From positions 1-10,814 of the forward strand of contig JAGOCT010000032.1 of NCBI GenBank assembly GCA_017998585.1: a stretch of DNA of 10,814 bases. The letters are read 5' to 3'. A program made the translations under genes and the position numbers. This DNA comes from Candidatus Cloacimonadota bacterium (GTDB lineage: Bacteria; Cloacimonadota; Cloacimonadia; Cloacimonadales; WRIO01). The notes under the pieces are model-generated. The model was not told the origin of the DNA. It saw only the letters and a program-made list of their open reading frames with translations, and did no database searches. Each line of letters opens with the position of its first letter. The first letter of the stretch is position 1. Below, piece by piece: positions 7,099-10,814 of the stretch.

Positions 7099-7832
7099 AT
7101 CATCAAAAGCTGAATATTCTTCAATATCATTTTAAAGAAGTTACTTCAACCATGGATATTGCTGAAAATCTGATTGAAACGAATAAACTGACTCAGGATT
7201 TTGTTGTTTGCGCTGACACACAAACGAACGGAAGAGGGAGAAAGGGTAATAAATGGATTTCATATAATGGCGGATTATGGTTTACTTTAGGACTTTATCA
7301 CTATACGTTTTTCCCCAGTCTGATGATTTTTACAGGTATCATGTTAAGAAGAACACTTCAAGATATGTTTCAAATTTCCAATCTTACAATCAAATGGCCA
7401 AATGATATCTACATAGACAATAGAAAATGTTGTGGTATCATTGCAACATATAATCCCTTAACAAAATATCATCTGATTGGCATTGGAGTTAATACGAATA
7501 ATAAGATTTCCTGTTTAAACGCTTGTTATCAGGGAGTTTCTTTATCAGATGTTTTAGGAGAATCTATATCAAATAACAATATACTTAATTTTTTTTTAGA
7601 AAACTACTATAATAATCTGCAGATATATCAGGAAAGTAATTTATTAACATTTCTTGATGAATTTGAAAAGAACCATCTGTTGAATTCTCATCATATTCAG
7701 GTTGATTGTGGAAATGAGATAGTTAAAGGATATTGTGAAGGCATTCAAGCAGATGGAAGCCTTCTTATTAAACAAAATGATTCGTCTCTAAAAACAATTT
7801 ATGCAGGGACTGTCACTGTGTTAAATCCTTAG
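7083..7832 (+). CDS. birA: Biotin--[acetyl-CoA-carboxylase] ligase, short (no DNA-binding domain)
   Basis: Biotin protein ligase activates biotin with ATP to biotinyl-AMP and attaches it to a lysine of biotin carrier proteins such as AccB. The 249-aa protein begins directly in the catalytic domain, with FKEVTSTMDIA (17-27). It therefore lacks the N-terminal winged helix of E. coli BirA and should not repress biotin genes. The biotinyl-AMP loop is GRGRKGNKW (50-58), where the common GRGRxGRxW has Asn in place of the second-to-last Arg. KWPND is at 104-108, NRKCCGIIAT at 113-122 (Lys115 matches the active-site lysine), and GIGVNTNN at 133-140. A small C-terminal SH3-like domain ends in GSLLIKQ and IYAGTV. 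GGAG (7075-7078) precedes the ATG, which lies 16 nt inside queA. It is the last gene of the operon. Confidence 0.93.
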   Translation: MSDILNHQKLNILQYHFKEVTSTMDIAENLIETNKLTQDFVVCADTQTNGRGRKGNKWISYNGGLWFTLGLYHYTFFPSLMIFTGIMLRRTLQDMFQISNLTIKWPNDIYIDNRKCCGIIATYNPLTKYHLIGIGVNTNNKISCLNACYQGVSLSDVLGESISNNNILNFFLENYYNNLQIYQESNLLTFLDEFEKNHLLNSHHIQVDCGNEIVKGYCEGIQADGSLLIKQNDSSLKTIYAGTVTVLNP

Positions 7833-7871
7833 TCACTATAACAACTTTTTTCAAATTATATACGGACACAG
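7833..7871. other. Short gap between convergent genes with no clear terminator
   Basis: Only 39 bases separate the birA stop from the stop of the kinase gene on the other strand. I see a T6 run but no GC-rich stem before it on either strand. Termination may use Rho or occur inside the opposing gene. Confidence 0.5.
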
Positions 7872-10814
7872 TTATCTGAGTACCTGATATATTTTTTCTT
7901 TTAGCAACAGAAAATCAATTGGTTTTTCGATTACATCATTAAACCCATATTTTCTGTAATCCATAAGTGTTAACTCAGTCTTTAATCCTGTTGACAAGAA
8001 AACAGGCATATCCTGATATTTATCACGAATCAGACGAATAGTTTCTTTAGCTCCCATACCTTCAGCAACAACTAAATCAAGAATTACTACATCAAATTGA
8101 TTATCTTGGGATAATACCTGCATAACCTCTTCCCCATTCTTTACCAAAACCACCTGGAAACCGAGTTTGTTTAGATATTCCAAAGCAATATCTAAAACTA
8201 ACTGTTCATCATCCATAAACAATATTTTAATTGTTTTATCAAAGTGTTTATCAGGTTCAATAATGTGTTGAGAAGCGGGTCTTTGAGGCAAAAAGATTTC
8301 AACACATGTTCCCTCATGCAATACTGAAGTTAATTTTGTATAAGCATTTTGAGTGATTAATTGGTGAAATGCTTGAGTTAAACCTAATCCTTCTTTATTT
8401 TTCAAAGAGAAATAAGGCTCATATACTTTCTCCAAATAGAGAGAATCAATACCATTGCCTTTATCACATATCTTGATGCTAATATAATTACCCGGAATTA
8501 GACTATATATATTTTTATTAAGCATCTCTGTTTCTTTAACAACGATACTAATAATACCTCCGGCAGGCATGCTTTCATAAGCATTTTCTAAAATTTTAGA
8601 TATTGCACTGATGGTCATCTCTTTTTCAACATAGACGGGTGATAATCCATCAGGGATATCAAATTTAAATTGAATATTGTCTGGTTTCTTAAATTCTATT
8701 TGTTCAAGTAAAAGAGAAATTGAAAAATAGTCTCTTTTTAAATGGCTTTTGTGTTCAAGTGGAAAAATTTTCTGAGTTAATTCTTTCGCTTTTATTGATG
8801 CCTCTTCTGCTTTTTTGATACGATCGAGCATTGATGCAGGAATATCAGGGCTCAGTTTTAATAAAGCAATATGTCCCATAATGGCTGTAAGAATATTATT
8901 AAAATCATTTGCTATATGCAAACTTGACTTTTGCAAAATCTCCAAGTTTTTAAGTTTTAAGAGTTCTTTCTGCATTTTGATGATATAAGATAAATCCTTA
9001 ATCATAACCAATATAAAGGTTTTTCCGTCCTTATCTTTAAATTTTGTCAGAGAAACAGACATATGTTCAATAAATCGTTTTTCAGAATTTATAAACTCAA
9101 TTCTACAGTCATGAATCATCAGACTTTTATTGAATTCACTACTCATTAGTAATTCATTTGATATGACCTCATGATTACTGATATTGATTAATTCAAAAAT
9201 TCGCTTACCAATAATCTCTTCTTTTCTTAATCCACTTTTTTCGGAAAAATATAAATTTGAATACAGTATGTCGCCATTTTGGTTAACACAAACAAGCATA
9301 TCATTCATATGATCCAACAAATCATGTAATTCAGTTATTTGTTTATTCATCATCTGTATTTCATTTTGGTATTGGCTTACTTCATGAAGTAATATTATAC
9401 GGATACTATTTGAAAGAATTTCTGTTCTATGGTTAACAATTTCAAAATAACGATCATTCTTGTTTAGATCAGTTAGCCTGATTCTTGTATTGTTCTCAAG
9501 CATATTAGAGTTATTGCAAAATAGAATCTCAGAAAACATATTATAATCCTCTGCTGAACAAATCTGTTTTAAAATTTCAGCATTATTGGTTATTTTAACA
9601 TTTTCAAATCCTTTAATCATGTTTAGAGAAGTGCTGACATAAAGAACTTCATTTTTTTGATTTAACATTATCATGAAATCAGAGTTAGCTGCTAGAATCT
9701 TATCATATTGTTTGAGTTGATACAAATATTGTTTTAATGATAATTCAAAATCGAGTGTCTCTCTAAAAATTAAAACGCTTATTTTTCGCAAAGTATCAAT
9801 AGGTATCTCCATTTTAAAGATTTGTAACAATTTGATTGTACTATCCTGAACTTTTACATTTACTTCAGACCAAATATAATCTTGATTAATCCAAGTCTGT
9901 TCAGTATTATTTGAAAATAAATCATGAATCTTCTTATCCAAAACATCTTCAGAGTTTATTCCAAACAAATCACAAAACATTGAATTCACAAACAGGATAG
10001 TAGAAGAGTTTTGTGCAATTAATACAGGATATGGAATATCTTTAATCATTTTTTTTATAGAATCGAAATCAAAACCCTGTTTGTTTAGGTTAGAAATTGT
10101 CAAAACATAGTATGATTCCATATTATTGATAAAGTTGTTTACAATGATTTTTACATGATTATTTTTATGAGAATTTATAGTCAAATCAGTATCACAAACA
10201 AAAGGTAATCGATTTTTGGAGAAATGGTTCTTAACCTGAGTGATGATACCAGGATTAAATAAGTCAATTATATTGTTTGGTAATATGTTATGATTGTCAT
10301 TCTCGTTGATAAGATCCAAAAAGAGATTGTTCACTTTTAATATTGTTCCATCTTCATTGAACAATAAATGAATATCTGGTAGATTTGTAAATACATCATT
10401 TAACAGGTTATTGTCAGAAGCACAATCAGATAATGTATTAATAAGAGAAATATTATCAAGAAAATACAACTGGTAATGATTGTCCAGATTATGGACTTTT
10501 ACAATTAGTACACTTAAATCTTGCTTTATAAGTGGATGTTTTATTTTTATTGTTCTAAAAGCAGTATCAGATAGATTTGTTAATTCATTATATTGTTCTG
10601 TTAAATCATTTAAATTAAAATGATTTATTTCTTCAATAAAATTAAAGTGTTGTTTAAAGGATTGATTTGTTTTAATAACTTCGTTATTATTATTATAGAT
10701 CAACCATGGATATGGATAATTTTCATTTATTTCTTTGATATGTTGATAAATACTCAGTTTTCCTTTTCTCTTAAGTAGTAAATATATGAATAATACAAAT
10801 AATACAAAACTAGT
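7872..10814 (-). CDS. Multi-PAS hybrid histidine kinase with receiver domain and degenerate H-box (5' end cut by window edge)
   Basis: The frame stays open from the stop at 7872 to the window edge, giving 980 visible residues; the true start lies outside. Numbering from the first visible residue: residues 3-14 are a membrane helix followed by KRKGK. About five PAS-like domains follow (roughly 27-130, 138-245, 253-357, 365-487, 493-611), the last the clearest, with GDILYSNLYFSEKSG and EEIIGKRIFEL. The dimerisation helix has IANDFNNILTAIMGHI (634-649), where CckA-type kinases have A-H-D-F-N-N; Asn636 replaces the phospho-accepting His. The ATPase domain has ENAYESM (743-749, with Lys740 where the first N-box Asn is usual), DKGNGI (784-789), YEPYFSLK and EGLGL. 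The receiver keeps Asp868/Asp869, phospho-acceptor Asp913 (ILDLVVAEGMG), Ser/Thr 941-942 and Lys964 (EKP). PAS-domain ligands are unknown. Probably a signal-transducing membrane protein whose autokinase step is lost or altered. Confidence 0.9.
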   Translation of the reverse strand, partial: TSFVLFVLFIYLLLKRKGKLSIYQHIKEINENYPYPWLIYNNNNEVIKTNQSFKQHFNFIEEINHFNLNDLTEQYNELTNLSDTAFRTIKIKHPLIKQDLSVLIVKVHNLDNHYQLYFLDNISLINTLSDCASDNNLLNDVFTNLPDIHLLFNEDGTILKVNNLFLDLINENDNHNILPNNIIDLFNPGIITQVKNHFSKNRLPFVCDTDLTINSHKNNHVKIIVNNFINNMESYYVLTISNLNKQGFDFDSIKKMIKDIPYPVLIAQNSSTILFVNSMFCDLFGINSEDVLDKKIHDLFSNNTEQTWINQDYIWSEVNVKVQDSTIKLLQIFKMEIPIDTLRKISVLIFRETLDFELSLKQYLYQLKQYDKILAANSDFMIMLNQKNEVLYVSTSLNMIKGFENVKITNNAEILKQICSAEDYNMFSEILFCNNSNMLENNTRIRLTDLNKNDRYFEIVNHRTEILSNSIRIILLHEVSQYQNEIQMMNKQITELHDLLDHMNDMLVCVNQNGDILYSNLYFSEKSGLRKEEIIGKRIFELINISNHEVISNELLMSSEFNKSLMIHDCRIEFINSEKRFIEHMSVSLTKFKDKDGKTFILVMIKDLSYIIKMQKELLKLKNLEILQKSSLHIANDFNNILTAIMGHIALLKLSPDIPASMLDRIKKAEEASIKAKELTQKIFPLEHKSHLKRDYFSISLLLEQIEFKKPDNIQFKFDIPDGLSPVYVEKEMTISAISKILENAYESMPAGGIISIVVKETEMLNKNIYSLIPGNYISIKICDKGNGIDSLYLEKVYEPYFSLKNKEGLGLTQAFHQLITQNAYTKLTSVLHEGTCVEIFLPQRPASQHIIEPDKHFDKTIKILFMDDEQLVLDIALEYLNKLGFQVVLVKNGEEVMQVLSQDNQFDVVILDLVVAEGMGAKETIRLIRDKYQDMPVFLSTGLKTELTLMDYRKYGFNDVIEKPIDFLLLKEKIYQVLR

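Noticed and set aside
7833..7871. Bidirectional terminator between birA and the kinase gene
   Set aside because: There is a T6 run but no stem of useful length next to it on either strand.
10701..10703. TTG as the start codon of the hybrid kinase
   Set aside because: The frame is open upstream to the window edge and encodes a membrane helix plus the beginning of a PAS domain. No good Shine-Dalgarno precedes the TTG.

Overview
The window is AT-rich, densely coded bacterial chromosome. It holds nine protein genes, two of them cut by the window edges. There is no RNA gene, insertion sequence, CRISPR array or phage gene, and no gap between genes reaches 300 bases. The organism appears to be a diderm with a Sec translocon (SecD), an exported DUF3108 protein and a GT4-type glycosyltransferase of a kind common in Bacteroidota and related lineages. 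With the strong A/T bias and Asn/Lys/Ile-rich proteins, this suggests a member of the FCB group or a neighbouring candidate phylum such as Cloacimonadota. That placement is inference from family resemblance only.

Layout: (1) 1-930, minus strand: the first 310 codons of secD. (2) 1107-1853, minus: a TatD-family metal-dependent hydrolase. (3) 1854-2090: a 237-bp divergent intergenic region with candidate promoter and leader signals. (4) 2091-7832, plus: six tightly packed genes in the order glycosyltransferase, coaBC, short-chain dehydrogenase, DUF3108 protein, queA, biotin-protein ligase. The first junction has an 11-nt gap and each of the other four overlaps by 4 to 16 nt, so this is almost certainly one translationally coupled operon. 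(5) 7872-10814, minus: a very large hybrid sensor histidine kinase that converges on the operon and runs off the right edge.

The operon is mostly housekeeping. CoaBC makes 4'-phosphopantetheine for coenzyme A, BirA attaches biotin to carboxylase carrier proteins, and QueA makes epoxyqueuosine in tRNA. Interleaved are a sugar transferase, an oxidoreductase of unknown substrate and an exported DUF3108 protein, which may serve the cell envelope.

The most unusual gene is the hybrid kinase. It has a membrane helix at the window edge, about five PAS-like domains, a kinase core and a complete receiver domain. Its H-box, normally A-H-D-F-N-N, reads A-N-D-F-N-N: the phospho-accepting histidine is an asparagine, while the ATP-binding glycine boxes and the receiver aspartate are kept. 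This suggests a protein that cannot autophosphorylate in the usual way but may still bind ATP, dimerise with or oppose another kinase, or receive phosphate on its receiver domain.
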